From VRUE01 sp963764365 (lineage in GTDB: Bacteria; Actinomycetota; Thermoleophilia; Solirubrobacterales; 70-9): DNA of 64,000 nt. The notes under the pieces are model-generated. The model ran no database searches and was not told where the DNA came from. It saw only the letters and a program-made list of their open reading frames with translations. The number at the start of each line of letters is the position of its first letter. The stretch's first letter is position 1. Position numbers and translations under genes: made by a program. The stretch covers positions 434,001 to 498,000 of the forward strand of contig CAVXSI010000020.1 of NCBI GenBank assembly GCA_963764365.1. The letters run 5' to 3'. Shown here piece after piece: positions 15,812 to 25,793 of this stretch.

Positions 15812-17125
15812 TTCGGTCCGGAGAGCGGCCTACCGTGGAGGCATGAGTTCCTCTCGATCGTCTTCCGCGAAGCCCCGATCAGCGGCCATGTCTTCCGCCG
15901 CAAGCGGAAGTCAGGCGACCGCTGGATGGCGAAGTGGCGCGACGGCGAGGGCCAGCACCAGGCCGTCCTAGGCAAGGCCTGGACGAAGCGGGGGAGGCCG
16001 GCGGAGGGCTACCTGACCAAGCAGGGCGCCCAGCGCGAGCTCGACGCGATCCTCGCCGACGCCCGGCGCCACAGGATCACCAGCCAGCCGCGGCTCTCCA
16101 GCACGGTCACGTTTGCCGAGGCCGCGCGCGAGTGGCTGCGCTACGTGGAGCACGACCGCAAGCGGCGGCCGTCGACGATCGCCGACTACCGCTGGATCGT
16201 CGAGCGGCGATTGCTCCCCGACTTCGGCGAGCTGGCGCTTGAGGCGGTCACGACGCAGCGGATCGACAACTGGCGGGTCGAACTGGTCGCGGCGGGAGGC
16301 ATCGCGGACGGCGAGGGCCTCTCGGCACGGACGATCAACAAGTACCTCGGGGTGATGCACAGCATCCTCAAGCGAGCGCAGCGAACTTACGGCCTCACGG
16401 CGAACGCCGCCGCCTGGGCCGAGCGCCAGCCGGTGAGCCGTTCCGGCGACTTCGACGTGCTCTCGGCGGCGGAGGTCGAGGCGCTGGCGCGGGCGGCGCG
16501 CGAGGGCCGTCACCGCACGCCGCCCAAGCACCCGACCGGCTTCGAGTGGCGAGCGAAGCTGCGCCAGCAGGACCAGCAGGACGCCGCGATCTTCCTCACC
16601 GCCGCCTACGCAGGTCTGCGCCTAGGCGAGCTGCGCAGCCTGCGCTGGCGCGACCTCGACTTCGGCAAGCGCCTGATCCACGTCCGCCACTCCTACGTGA
16701 TGCGAAACGAGGACGCGCCGAAGTCGGGCCGGGTCCGCAGCGTCCCGATGATCGACCAGGTTGCAGTGGCGCTCGATCAGCTCAGTCGCCGCAGCGGCTG
16801 GACTGGGGAGGAGGACCTCGTCTTTGTCAATCCGACCGGGGAGCACATCGAGGACAGCGCCCTGCGCCGCCGCTTCTACGCGGCTCTCAAAGCAGCCGGC
16901 CTCAAGCACATCCGCTTCCACGACCTCCGCCACGGCTTCGGGACCCTCGCCGTCCAGGTCTTCCCGCTCACCGACGTCAAGGCGTACATGGGCCACGCCG
17001 ACATCGCGACGACGATGATCTACGTCCACCACGTCCCCCAGGTGGACGCAGCCGAAAAGCTCTCAACGGCCTTGCGCGAAGCCTCGACGGGTCCGCCTGT
17101 GCCATCGGCTCGGCCGGCGGCCTGA
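15758..17125 (+). CDS. int: Tyrosine recombinase/integrase
   Basis: Site-specific integrase, 455 aa from the GTG at 15758. A basic N-terminal arm-binding segment (HVFRRKRKSGDRWMAKWRDG, residues ~44-63) precedes a SAM-like core-binding domain (~105-215) and the catalytic domain. Catalytic residues visible: R288 in AGLRLGELR, H388-x-x-R391 in HDLRHGFG, a second His in MGHADIATT and nucleophile Y422 in MIYVHH. Phage-type integrases with this layout target tRNA genes, and the gene lies next to the truncated tRNA copy. The start is uncertain: the first ~40 codons overlap repeat sequences, and ATG 15843 is out of frame. Confidence 0.92.
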   Translation: MSRRVRFCLVGDTFRDTFFGPESGLPWRHEFLSIVFREAPISGHVFRRKRKSGDRWMAKWRDGEGQHQAVLGKAWTKRGRPAEGYLTKQGAQRELDAILADARRHRITSQPRLSSTVTFAEAAREWLRYVEHDRKRRPSTIADYRWIVERRLLPDFGELALEAVTTQRIDNWRVELVAAGGIADGEGLSARTINKYLGVMHSILKRAQRTYGLTANAAAWAERQPVSRSGDFDVLSAAEVEALARAAREGRHRTPPKHPTGFEWRAKLRQQDQQDAAIFLTAAYAGLRLGELRSLRWRDLDFGKRLIHVRHSYVMRNEDAPKSGRVRSVPMIDQVAVALDQLSRRSGWTGEEDLVFVNPTGEHIEDSALRRRFYAALKAAGLKHIRFHDLRHGFGTLAVQVFPLTDVKAYMGHADIATTMIYVHHVPQVDAAEKLSTALREASTGPPVPSARPAA

Positions 17126-17152
17126 TGAACGACTGCCCCCACGTTGCGTGCC

Positions 17153-17212
17153 TTGACCTAGATGTAGGCCAAGTGACCTATATTTAGTCCATCTGATCTA
17201 CCCTTAGGACAC
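17153..17212. promoter_or_regulatory. Three tandem 20-bp palindromic operators before the MNT-HEPN operon
   Basis: Three consecutive 20-base units, TTGACCTAGATGTAGGCCAA, GTGACCTATATTTAGTCCAT and CTGATCTACCCTTAGGACAC, each contain an imperfect palindrome of the form TGAYCTA-N4-TAGNYCA. The exact 20-base period puts all three on one face of the helix. The last unit ends six bases before the MNT ATG. Possible promoter elements (TTGACC, TATATT) lie inside the array, so binding would block transcription. The HTH of the MNT protein is the obvious candidate ligand (inference). Confidence 0.7.
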
Positions 17213-17218
17213 TCAGCG

Positions 17219-17836
17219 ATGGATGTCTCGAAACCCTTCACCGCCATATCTTCAAGCGTCGATGCCGACGTGCTCGTCGTCTTGGCGGGCTCGACCAAGC
17301 CCCGCAGCGGGCGTGAGCTGGCCCGTCGGGCGGGACGCTCCAACACCGGCGTCCAGCACGTCCTCGACCGCCTCGTCGAGCACGGCCTGGTCCACCGGGA
17401 AGAGGTGGGGCGGACCTTCCTCTACGAGCTGAACCGCGATCACCTGCTGGCTCCGACCGTCGAGCAGATGGCGGGGGCGCGAACCGAGCTGATCCGCCGG
17501 CTTCGCAAGGTGATCGGCGCTTGGGAGCCTGCGCCCGTTCACGCCTCCCTCTTCGGCAGCGCGGCGCGTGGCGACGGCGACACGAGCAGCGACATCGACC
17601 TTCTCATCGTCCGGCCCGCCGATCTCGACCCCGAGGACGCGAACTGGCGCGAGCAGCTCGACGAACTCGCCGACTCGGTGCGCCGCTGGACCGGCAACAA
17701 CGCCGGCATCGCCGAGGTCTCCGAGGGCGAGCTTCCGCGACTGCGCAAAGATCGTCCGCCCGTCGTGGAAGAGGTCAGCGAGGACGCCATCGATCTCGCC
17801 GGCGAAGACACGCGCAAGCTCCTGAGGCGGTTGTGA
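17219..17836 (+). CDS. HTH-MNT nucleotidyltransferase antitoxin
   Basis: 205 aa. The N-terminal winged helix-turn-helix (residues ~15-75, SGRELARRAGRSNTGVQHVL) is followed by a minimal nucleotidyltransferase domain with LFGSAARGDGDTSSDIDLLI: G113-S114, then D125 and D127 after ten residues, the intact GS-x10-DxD catalytic signature. In HEPN-MNT systems this enzyme modifies and silences the HEPN toxin (known for MntA/HepT). The next gene is a HEPN protein overlapping by one base. The HTH suggests autoregulation through the three operators upstream. The C-terminal 46 residues are duplicated at 14440-14580. Confidence 0.85.
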   Translation: MDVSKPFTAISSSVDADVLVVLAGSTKPRSGRELARRAGRSNTGVQHVLDRLVEHGLVHREEVGRTFLYELNRDHLLAPTVEQMAGARTELIRRLRKVIGAWEPAPVHASLFGSAARGDGDTSSDIDLLIVRPADLDPEDANWREQLDELADSVRRWTGNNAGIAEVSEGELPRLRKDRPPVVEEVSEDAIDLAGEDTRKLLRRL

Positions 17837-18255
17837 TGGCGCGCAAGCAGCCACGGACCCAGGCGTGCGGGGAACCCCAGGCGCGACAGCGTCTCGGCCA
17901 CGCTAGGAGCTTCCTCGAAGTCGCCGAGCTGGCCGCGGACGTGAGCGATCCCTCGCTGGAGTACGGAAGCGTGGCCGCTTCCGTCGCGATCCTCGCCGGG
18001 ATCGCGGCCGCCGACGCCGCCTGCTGCAAGGAGCTGGGGAAACGGTCTCGCTCCGACAACCATCACGATGCCGAGATGCTGGTCGAACAGATCACCCCCG
18101 GCGGCAAACGAGCGGCCAGCCAGCTGCGCCAGCTGATCGACATCAAGGACACCGCCCACTACGGGTTCATCGACGTAAGCGCAGCCCAGCTCAAACGATC
18201 ACTACGCCAGGCCCGCCACCTCGTCGAGTTCGCCGAAGAGATCGTGCGCCGGTAG
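17836..18255 (+). CDS. HEPN-domain toxin
   Basis: 139 aa helical protein starting at an ATG that shares one base with the MNT stop codon (TGATG), so the two are translationally coupled. It carries a HEPN-type R-x4-H motif, R72-SDNH-H77, preceded by the typical segment VAILAGIAAADAACC and followed by KDTAHYGF. HEPN toxins are ribonucleases acting on tRNA or mRNA (known). The Tyr of the RX4HXY motif used for AMPylation in HepT is not at the usual spacing, so the neutralising mechanism may differ. Confidence 0.78.
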   Translation: MARKQPRTQACGEPQARQRLGHARSFLEVAELAADVSDPSLEYGSVAASVAILAGIAAADAACCKELGKRSRSDNHHDAEMLVEQITPGGKRAASQLRQLIDIKDTAHYGFIDVSAAQLKRSLRQARHLVEFAEEIVRR

Positions 18256-18289
18256 CCGTGGGGGCAGGAATGGGCCGATCGTCGAGTAC

Positions 18290-18724
18290 GTGCGTGGCAA
18301 CGGCGTGCCGATCAAAGTCCTGTTCTTTGAGTATGTCGACCACCTCGCCGTCGCCCCAACCGGCGTATTCGTCATCGACGCCAAGGCCATAAAGGGAGCG
18401 GTGCGCGTAGCCAGGCCCCTGTTCGGGGCCGAGAAGCTTCTCGTCTCGGGGCGCGACCGCACCAAGCTCATCGACGGCCTCGACCGCCAGGTGGCCGCCG
18501 TGCGCAGCGCGCTGGCCGACAACGGCTACCCGGACGTGCCGGTGCAGGGCGTGCTCTGCTTCACGAAGGCCGATCTACCGGTGCTCGGCACCCTGAAGAT
18601 GCGGGGGTACCTGCTGCTCTACCGCAAGGCGCTTGCCAGGAGGCTGAATGCGAACGGGCCGCTGGGCCCCCCGACGATCGACGCGCTTGGACGAGCTCTT
18701 GCGGCGGCCCTCCCATCTGCCTAG
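18290..18724 (+). pseudogene. 3' copy of the NERD gene (truncated)
   Basis: From 18333 to the stop codon this is the C-terminal ~130 codons of the NERD protein encoded at 14645-15460 (VDHLAVAPTGVFVIDAKAIK onwards), nearly identical. The first ~14 codons (GNGVPIKVLFFEY) come from unrelated sequence joined at the repeat boundary. The zinc ribbon and the first half of the nuclease domain are missing, so it is not expected to work. Confidence 0.75.
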
Positions 18725-18967
18725 CTCAACCGGCATTTCGCAGGGCCGAAACCTTGAACTCGGCCGGGCAGCTGCGGATGCTCCTCCGGGCATGGCCCGC
18801 GAGTCGACCTCCCCCGCCGGACTCCTCGCCGGCGCGGGACACGCGAGCGCCAGGGTGTTGCCCAATAGGTTGCCCACCTGCAAATCCGCCGCCCCGGAAG
18901 GCGGCGGATTTGGCGCTACAGGCGATGCCGGAGGAGGGACTCGAACCCCCGACACGCGGATTATGAT
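18333..18967 (+). repeat. 635-bp direct repeat, right copy
   Basis: Partner of 15069-15703 (offset 3264). This copy ends inside the intact tRNA-Met gene, and the sequence beyond it completes the tRNA. Mismatches visible include A/G in the codon before CCGACAACGG and C/A within the TTGCCCAAT segment. Confidence 0.9.
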
Positions 18968-18999
18968 TCCGCTGCTCTAACCAGCTGAGCTACTCCGGC
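18926..18999 (-). tRNA. tRNA-Met (anticodon CAT)
   Basis: The reverse strand folds as a 74-base cloverleaf: acceptor GCCGGAG/CTCCGGC with discriminator A, D arm GCTC-AGCTGGTTA-GAGC, anticodon stem GCGGA/TCCGC with loop ATCATAA (CAT), and T arm with GGTTCGAGTCC. CCA is not encoded. The overall form fits elongator tRNA-Met; the lysidine-modified tRNA-Ile(CAT) cannot be excluded. Its 3' portion served as the integration site for the neighbouring element and is preserved intact here. Confidence 0.92.
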
Positions 19000-19093
19000 C
19001 GGGGGGCGGATGCTACTGATCGTCTCGCTCCTTCTGGGCCTTGTTTGGGGCCGACGAGTGCGGTCCGCCCGGAGTTGGGATTAGCCTAGGCGG

Positions 19094-20047
19094 ATGTCGG
19101 AGGTGCTGGACAGAGCGGTGACCGCGGTGATCCGGGACTGCCTGGGGCTGGAGCCGGGCGAAGAGGTGCTGGTGATCTGCAACCCGATCACCGAAGAGCT
19201 CGGGGCGTTGCTGCGGATCCACGCGCAGGGTGACGGCGGCGACGCGACCCTCGCGGTGATCTCCGAGCGCGATTCGCACGCCGGCGAGCCGCCCGACACC
19301 GTTGCCGCGGCGATGCTGGTCGCCGACATCGTCATGGCGCCGACGATCCAGTCGATCTCACACACCGAAGCGCGCAAGGCGGCCACCGACGCCGGTGTCC
19401 GGGTCGCCTCGATGCCCGGCGTCAGCGGCGAGATGCTCGCCCGGGTGATGGGCGCCGACATGTGGATGCTGCGCAAACGCGGGAACCAGATCGCCCGCGT
19501 CCTCGGCGCAGGCGCCGAGGCGCGAATCACCTGCCCCCGCGGCAGCGACCTGCGGATGGGCCTGGTCGACCGCACGGCGATCGTCGACGCCGGCCAGCTG
19601 AACAAGCGCGGCGCCTTCGGCAACATCCCCTGCGGCGAGGCGTTCATCGCCCCGGTCGAGGGAACCGGCGAGGGGAGCCTGATCGTCGACGGCTCGATCG
19701 CCGGGATCGGCAAGCTCTCGGACCCGGTAAGGCTCGAGCTCGAGGGTGGCCACCTGGTCGCCGCCGGCGGCAGCGAGGGCGAGATGCTGCTGAGCACGCT
19801 GAAGGAACAGGGAGGGTCGGAGGGCACCAACCTCGCCGAGCTCGGGATCGGCACCAACGAAGCGGCGATGCTGACCGGCAGCATCCTCGAGGACGAGAAG
19901 ATTCTCGGCACCGCGCACGTCGCCTTCGGCGCCTCGAAGGCGATCGGCGGCACGGTGCAGACCGAGGTCCACCTCGACTGCGTGGTGCTCGAACCGACGG
20001 TCGAAGTCGACGGCGAGACGATCGTCCAGGCCGGTCGCCTCGACTGA
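19094..20047 (+). CDS. M29-like aminopeptidase family protein (AmpS-related, short form)
   Basis: 317 aa protein of the leucyl aminopeptidase/M29-related group (COG2309-type). It contains GNIPCGEAFIAPVEGTGEGS and GTAHVAFGASKAIGGTVQTE then VHLDCVV, the conserved Glu, His and Asp segments that bind metal in this fold. It lacks the extended C terminus of classical M29 enzymes, so the substrate (a peptide, or a ring-cleaving reaction as in NicX relatives) is uncertain. A TAGCCT hexamer ends six bases before the ATG, suggesting a leaderless mRNA. It lies four bases before the next gene, so the two form an operon. Confidence 0.72.
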   Translation: MSEVLDRAVTAVIRDCLGLEPGEEVLVICNPITEELGALLRIHAQGDGGDATLAVISERDSHAGEPPDTVAAAMLVADIVMAPTIQSISHTEARKAATDAGVRVASMPGVSGEMLARVMGADMWMLRKRGNQIARVLGAGAEARITCPRGSDLRMGLVDRTAIVDAGQLNKRGAFGNIPCGEAFIAPVEGTGEGSLIVDGSIAGIGKLSDPVRLELEGGHLVAAGGSEGEMLLSTLKEQGGSEGTNLAELGIGTNEAAMLTGSILEDEKILGTAHVAFGASKAIGGTVQTEVHLDCVVLEPTVEVDGETIVQAGRLD

Positions 20048-20051
20048 GCCG

Positions 20052-20942
20052 GTGGACCGGCCGCTGCTTGCCGTCCCCAACGTCTCCGAGGGGCGCGACC
20101 CCGCTCGCATCGCCGCGCTCGAGCGCGCCTTCTCGCACGGAGTGGCGCTGCTCGACCGCCACTCCGACGCCGACCACAACCGCACCGTCTTCACGCTCGC
20201 CGGCGACGCGGCCGCGCTGCGCCGCGCCCTCGCGGCTGGCGCCGCCGAGGCCGTCTCATCGATCGAGATGTCCGCGCACGAGGGAGTGCACCCGGCGATC
20301 GGCGCGCTCGACGTCTGCCCGATCGTCTGGCGCTCGCCACAGGAGCGCGGCCCGGCCCGGGCGCTCGCGGTCGAGGTCGCCGGCGACGTCGGCGCGCTCG
20401 GCGTCCCCGTCTTCCTCTACGGCGAGCTGGCGGCCGGCCCGGCCCGCGCCGAGCGCGCCCACTTCCGCAACGGCGGCCTCGCCGAGCTGTGGCTGCGGAT
20501 GGAGGCGGGCGAGCTGACCCCCGACTGCGGCCCGGCGCTGCCGCACCGCAGCGCCGGCGCCACCCTGGTCACCGCGCGCCCGCCGCTCGGGGCCTTCAAC
20601 GTCGAGCTCGACAGCGGCGACCTCGAGCTCGCCCGTGCCGTCGCCGCCGGCCTGCGCGAGTCCGGCGGCGGCCTGCCGGGGGTGCGAGCGGTCGGCCTGC
20701 CGTTGGCGAGCGGCCGCACCCAGGTCTCGACCAACGTCCATGACCCGACGACCACGCCGCTCGGCGAGGTGGTCGAGCGTGTGCGGAAGCTGGCGGCTCC
20801 GCTCGGCGCCCGGCCGGTCGAGGCGGAGCTGGTCGGCCTCGTCCCGGCCGCGGCGCTGGCCGGCTACCCCGGCGACGTGCCGATCCGCGACTTCGACCCC
20901 GCGCGGCAGACGATCGAGCCTCGCCTCGCCGCGCTGCGGTGA
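20052..20942 (+). CDS. ftcD: Glutamate formimidoyltransferase
   Basis: 296 aa, GTG start. It transfers the formimino group from N-formimino-glutamate to tetrahydrofolate in histidine breakdown (known). Family motifs: AVPNVSEGRD near the N terminus, DADHNRTVFTLAG and the catalytic-His segment HEGVHPAIGALDVCP. Only the transferase domain is present, with no cyclodeaminase domain. No other hut genes are visible, so it may work in general C1 metabolism. It follows the M29-like gene by four bases. Confidence 0.85.
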   Translation: MDRPLLAVPNVSEGRDPARIAALERAFSHGVALLDRHSDADHNRTVFTLAGDAAALRRALAAGAAEAVSSIEMSAHEGVHPAIGALDVCPIVWRSPQERGPARALAVEVAGDVGALGVPVFLYGELAAGPARAERAHFRNGGLAELWLRMEAGELTPDCGPALPHRSAGATLVTARPPLGAFNVELDSGDLELARAVAAGLRESGGGLPGVRAVGLPLASGRTQVSTNVHDPTTTPLGEVVERVRKLAAPLGARPVEAELVGLVPAAALAGYPGDVPIRDFDPARQTIEPRLAALR

Positions 20943-20971
20943 GTGCCACTCCGGTGTACTAGATTCAGCAG

Positions 20972-21343
20972 ATGGCCCAGACCAGGAAGAAGCGTCGTCG
21001 CAAGCACCGTGGCACCCAGGGCGGCCGGATCGACACCAACCGCCGCAGCGGCCGCCCGCGCAGCCGCGAGGAGGCGAAGGCCCGCGCCCGCGCCGGCCGC
21101 AAGTCCTCGCCGCAGAAGAAGGTCGACGCGCCGCCGACCTGGCGCAGCTCGATCACCCGCGGGATCGTCGCGGCGGTGATCTTCACCGCCCTGCTGATGC
21201 TGCTGTTCAAACGGCCGCCCGGCACCGCCTTCGGCCTCGGCGCCTTCATGCTCGTCTTTTACATCCCGGTCGGCTACTGGATCGACACGATGATGTGGCG
21301 CAAACGGGAGCGGGCACGGATGCGCGGCGAGGAAACGAAGTGA
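20972..21343 (+). CDS. Small basic membrane protein
   Basis: 123 aa. The first ~55 residues are highly basic (KKRRRKHRGTQGGR, then SREEAKARARAGRKS), followed by two membrane helices (GIVAAVIFTALLMLLF and GLGAFMLVFYIPVGYWI) and a short basic tail. Function not recognised; a nucleic-acid- or ribosome-tethering role is only a guess. A TAGATT hexamer ends six bases before the ATG (leaderless pattern). The stop codon overlaps the GTG start of the MBL gene. Confidence 0.6.
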   Translation: MAQTRKKRRRKHRGTQGGRIDTNRRSGRPRSREEAKARARAGRKSSPQKKVDAPPTWRSSITRGIVAAVIFTALLMLLFKRPPGTAFGLGAFMLVFYIPVGYWIDTMMWRKRERARMRGEETK

Positions 21344-21984
21344 GCCTCGACGTGCAGATGGTGACGGTCGGCGCGATCGCCGAGAACTGCTACGTCGTGC
21401 GCCGCGAAGGCTCCGGCAGCGGGGTCGTCGTCGATCCCGGCGACGAGCACGGCAAGATCCTCGCCGCGGTCGAAGAGATGGGCGTGAAGGTCAACGCGAT
21501 CCTGCTCACCCACTGCCACTTCGACCACATCGGCGCGGTGCACCCGGTGGCGACCATCACCGGCGCCCCGGTCTACTGCCCGGAGCTGGAGACCCCGCTC
21601 CTCGCCGACATCATGTCCTACGTCCCGATCCCCGGCATCGGCCCGTTCGAGAGCTACGAGGCCGACGAGACGGTGAGCGGCGGCGAGGCGCTCGAGCTGG
21701 CGGGGATGACGATCGACGTGATCCACACGCCCGGCCACAGCCCCGGCCACGTCACCTACTCGATCCGCGACGAGGACGCGATGTTCTCCGGCGATGTGCT
21801 CTTCAACGGATCGGTAGGCCGGGTCGACCTGCCGGGCGGCGACGGGCCGACGCTGATGCGCTCGATCCGCACCCTGGTCGAGTCGCACTCGCCCGAGACG
21901 GGCGTCTACCCCGGGCACATGGCGGTCACCACACTGGGCGCCGAGCGGGCGGGCAACCCGTTCCTCGCCGAGTTGGCCCACTGA
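21340..21984 (+). CDS. MBL-fold hydrolase (glyoxalase II-like)
   Basis: 214 aa metallo-beta-lactamase-fold hydrolase. The HxHxDH metal motif is visible as THCHFDHIG, followed by HTPGHSPGHVTY, FSGDVLFNGSVGR and VYPGHM, which supply the remaining His/Asp ligands of the binuclear zinc site. The GTG start overlaps the previous stop codon (GTGA). A glyoxalase-II-like MBL gene directly upstream of hisS is a common actinobacterial arrangement. The substrate is probably a thioester (inference). Confidence 0.85.
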   Translation: MSLDVQMVTVGAIAENCYVVRREGSGSGVVVDPGDEHGKILAAVEEMGVKVNAILLTHCHFDHIGAVHPVATITGAPVYCPELETPLLADIMSYVPIPGIGPFESYEADETVSGGEALELAGMTIDVIHTPGHSPGHVTYSIRDEDAMFSGDVLFNGSVGRVDLPGGDGPTLMRSIRTLVESHSPETGVYPGHMAVTTLGAERAGNPFLAELAH

Positions 21985-22028
21985 CCTACCGTCTCGGCGC
22001 GCCGTCGCGCCGGTAAGGTCGCGCCACG

Positions 22029-23266
22029 ATGGCGAGCAGATACCAGGCACCGCGCGGGACCTTCGACGTGTTGCCCGACGGCGCCCGTGGCAGGGCGCGG
22101 ATCGAGCACGCGGCCGCGGCGGTCTTCGCCCGCGCCGGCTACGGGCGGATCGCCACCCCGGCCTTCGAGGACACCGAGCTGTTCGAGCGCGGGGTCGGCC
22201 GCTCGACCGACATCGTCCGCAAGGAGATGTTCACCTTCGAGGACAAGGGCGGGCGCAGCATCACCCTGCGGCCCGAGGGGACGGCGCCGATCTGCCGCGC
22301 CTACCTCGAGCACGGCATGCACAAGCTGGCGCAGCCGGTGAAGCTCTCCTACGCCGGCCCGTTCTTCCGCCACGAGCGCCCGCAGGCCGGCCGCTACCGC
22401 CAGTTCCACCAGATCGGCGCCGAGGCGATCGGCGCCGACTCGCCGCTGGCCGACGCCGAGACGATCATGCTGCTCGCCGACCTGCTCGCCGAGCTGGGGG
22501 TGCCGGGGATCGAGCTGCGGCTCGGCAGCCTCGGCTCGCCCGACTCGCGCCGCGCCTACCTGGAGGATCTGAAAGCCCACCTGCGCGAGCAGGAGGGCGA
22601 GCTCTCCAGGGATGTTCGCGAGCGGATCGAGATCAACCCGCTGCGCGCCTTCGACGCCGACGACGAGGGAACGCGGGCCGTGATGGCGAGCGCGCCGACG
22701 ATCGTCGAGCGGCTCGACGGCGAGGACGCCGAGCACTTCGCCGAGGTCCGCGCCCTGCTCGACGCGGCCGGGATCGGCTACGAGATCGACCCGACCCTGG
22801 TCCGCGGCCTCGACTACTACACGCGGACGATCTTCTCCTTCGTCTGCGACCGGCTCGGCGCCCAGTCGGAGGTCGGCGGCGGCGGCCGCTACGACGGGTT
22901 GATCGAGCAGCTCGGCGGGCCGCCGACCCCGGCGGTCGGCTGGGCGGCGGGGATCGAGCGGATCCTCCTGGCACTGGACGAGGAGACGGCGGCGCCCGGC
23001 CGCGATGCCTTCCTCGCGGTCGCCGACGAGAGCCAGCGGCGGCGGGCGATGACGCTGGCGGCGGAGCTGCGCCACGCCGGCATCTCGGCCGAGGTCGACC
23101 TCGCCGGGCGGGGACTGAAGGGACAGCTGAAGCACGCCGACCGGATCGGCGCCCGCCGCGTCGTCATCCTCGAGGCCGACGGCAGCGCCCAGCTGCGCGA
23201 CATGCAGAGCGGCGAGCAGCGGCCGGTCGAGGCGGGGCGGCTGATCGACGAGATCGGGGCCGAGCG

Positions 23267-23270
<4 letters not shown>
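22029..23270 (+). CDS. hisS: Histidyl-tRNA synthetase
   Basis: Class II synthetase charging tRNA-His, 413 aa. Motif 1 lies in the N-terminal region (YGRIATPAFEDTELFERGVG), motif 2 in GPFFRHERPQAGRYRQFHQ, the HisA-type histidine-binding segment is RGLDYYTRTIF, and motif 3 is VGWAAGIERILLAL. The C-terminal ~90 residues form the anticodon-binding domain. A TAAGGT hexamer nine bases before the ATG is a plausible -10 box. The stop codon overlaps the aspS start by four bases. Confidence 0.95.
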
Positions 23271-25063
<1,793 letters not shown>

Positions 25064-25143
25064 CCCGGCTCCTGGCGCCCTAGTCGCACATCTTCCGACC
25101 AACGCGCCGACGGCGTCGGCGCCGGCTGGGTCAAGATGTAGCC

Positions 25144-25422
25144 ATGAGTCTGCTCGACCGCCTTCGCGACGCCTTCGGGCCCGGCCCGGGTGCGACCCCG
25201 GTGCATGTCGACGACCCGGGCTACGACTCCTGGGAGGTGGTGCGCGACTTCGGCGACGTGCGGACGGCGCGGGCCTGGCACCAGGCGCTGGCGGAGGCGG
25301 GGATCGAGGCGGCGCTGACGGCGGACTGGCCGATCGACCGCTTCGGCCGCGGCGACATCGCGCTGCGGGTCCGGGGCGGGGACTGGAGCGAGGCCGAGTT
25401 CCTGCTCTCCAACATGGAGTGA
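25144..25422 (+). CDS. Small conserved hypothetical protein (DUF2007-like)
   Basis: 92 aa soluble acidic protein. DFGDVRTARAWHQALAEAGI, then EAALTADWPIDRFGRGDIAL and a closing helix EAEFLLSNME suggest a small ferredoxin-like alpha/beta fold, as in the DUF2007 'signal transducing' proteins in which a residue pair shifts along a helix (weak match). It lies 80 bases after aspS. The function is unknown. Confidence 0.5.
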   Translation: MSLLDRLRDAFGPGPGATPVHVDDPGYDSWEVVRDFGDVRTARAWHQALAEAGIEAALTADWPIDRFGRGDIALRVRGGDWSEAEFLLSNME

Positions 25423-25443
25423 CCCGGCTCGATCGAGCGGTGC

Positions 25444-25613
25444 TACGGTTGGGTGGAGGCTCGAGCCCGTGCGAGAGCCGTCCCAACGTTTGACCCAACA
25501 CAAACGGCTCGGGAGCCGATCTCTCGTGGTCCTGTGGGATCGTGAGGAGGCGCCCACCCTTCTTTTTAAGGGATCAAAGCCAGGGGCGGCAACGGCGGGT
25601 TGGAGCCTCTTTT
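25444..25613 (+). ncRNA. Candidate structured RNA between aspS and mnmA (possibly 6S-like)
   Basis: No protein is convincing here, but the region is rich in complementary segments. GAGGCTC (25456-25462) pairs with GAGCCTC (25603-25609) followed by TTTT. Inside, CCGT pairs with ACGG, and GAGCCGT with ACGGCTC. GGGTGG (25451-25456) can pair with CCACCC (25554-25559), which precedes TTCTTTTT. A weak promoter (GTGACC 25419-25424, TACGGT 25444-25449) would start transcription at about 25456. A 3' stretch AAAGCCAGGGGCGGCAA resembles the 3' strand of 6S RNA, and 6S-1 RNA lies beside aspS in Bacillus (known). The 5'-side hairpins are not 6S-like, so the class is open. Confidence 0.38.
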
Positions 25614-25684
25614 GCGAACCCGGCTCGGTCGGGCGGGGCGCACGTCTGGCGGCGGCGGACCGGCGCGATGCGGCGTCCTCAGTC

Positions 25685-25709
25685 GGCCGAATAGCGCTGC
25701 TATTCGGCC
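25685..25709 (+). terminator. Perfect hairpin upstream of nifU-mnmA
   Basis: GGCCGAATAG and CTATTCGGCC form a perfect 10-bp stem around a CGCTG loop. It lies about 85 bases before the mnmA start and after the candidate RNA. There is no U-tract, so it is either a weak or factor-dependent terminator or part of a leader structure. Confidence 0.4.
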
Positions 25710-25793
25710 TCCCTGCGTCCTTGCCTCGCTTGGTCCGGCGCCGCCAGTCGCACACCGCGCCCTCCCTCGACGGGTTCATACTTTTGGGATTCG

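Larger units (their letters stand above)
15662..18967. mobile_element. Integrative element in tRNA-Met gene (about 3.3 kb)
   Basis: The segment between the tRNA 3' fragment (15662-15703) and the intact tRNA gene carries a tyrosine integrase, an MNT-HEPN toxin-antitoxin pair and the 3' part of a NERD gene. The attachment cores are direct repeats 3264 bases apart, inside larger 635-bp repeats. Excision across them would leave the tRNA gene intact. The left flank (14440-15703) looks like the eroded right end of a related element, so this is probably a tandem array of two. Confidence 0.75.

Noticed and set aside
15843..15971. ATG at 15843 as the integrase start
   Set aside because: It is out of frame with the integrase domains and its GGAGG lies only one base away.
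19013..19087. Short hydrophobic frame between the tRNA and the M29-like gene
   Set aside because: 24 codons, no ribosome-binding site, and it overlaps the promoter of the next gene.
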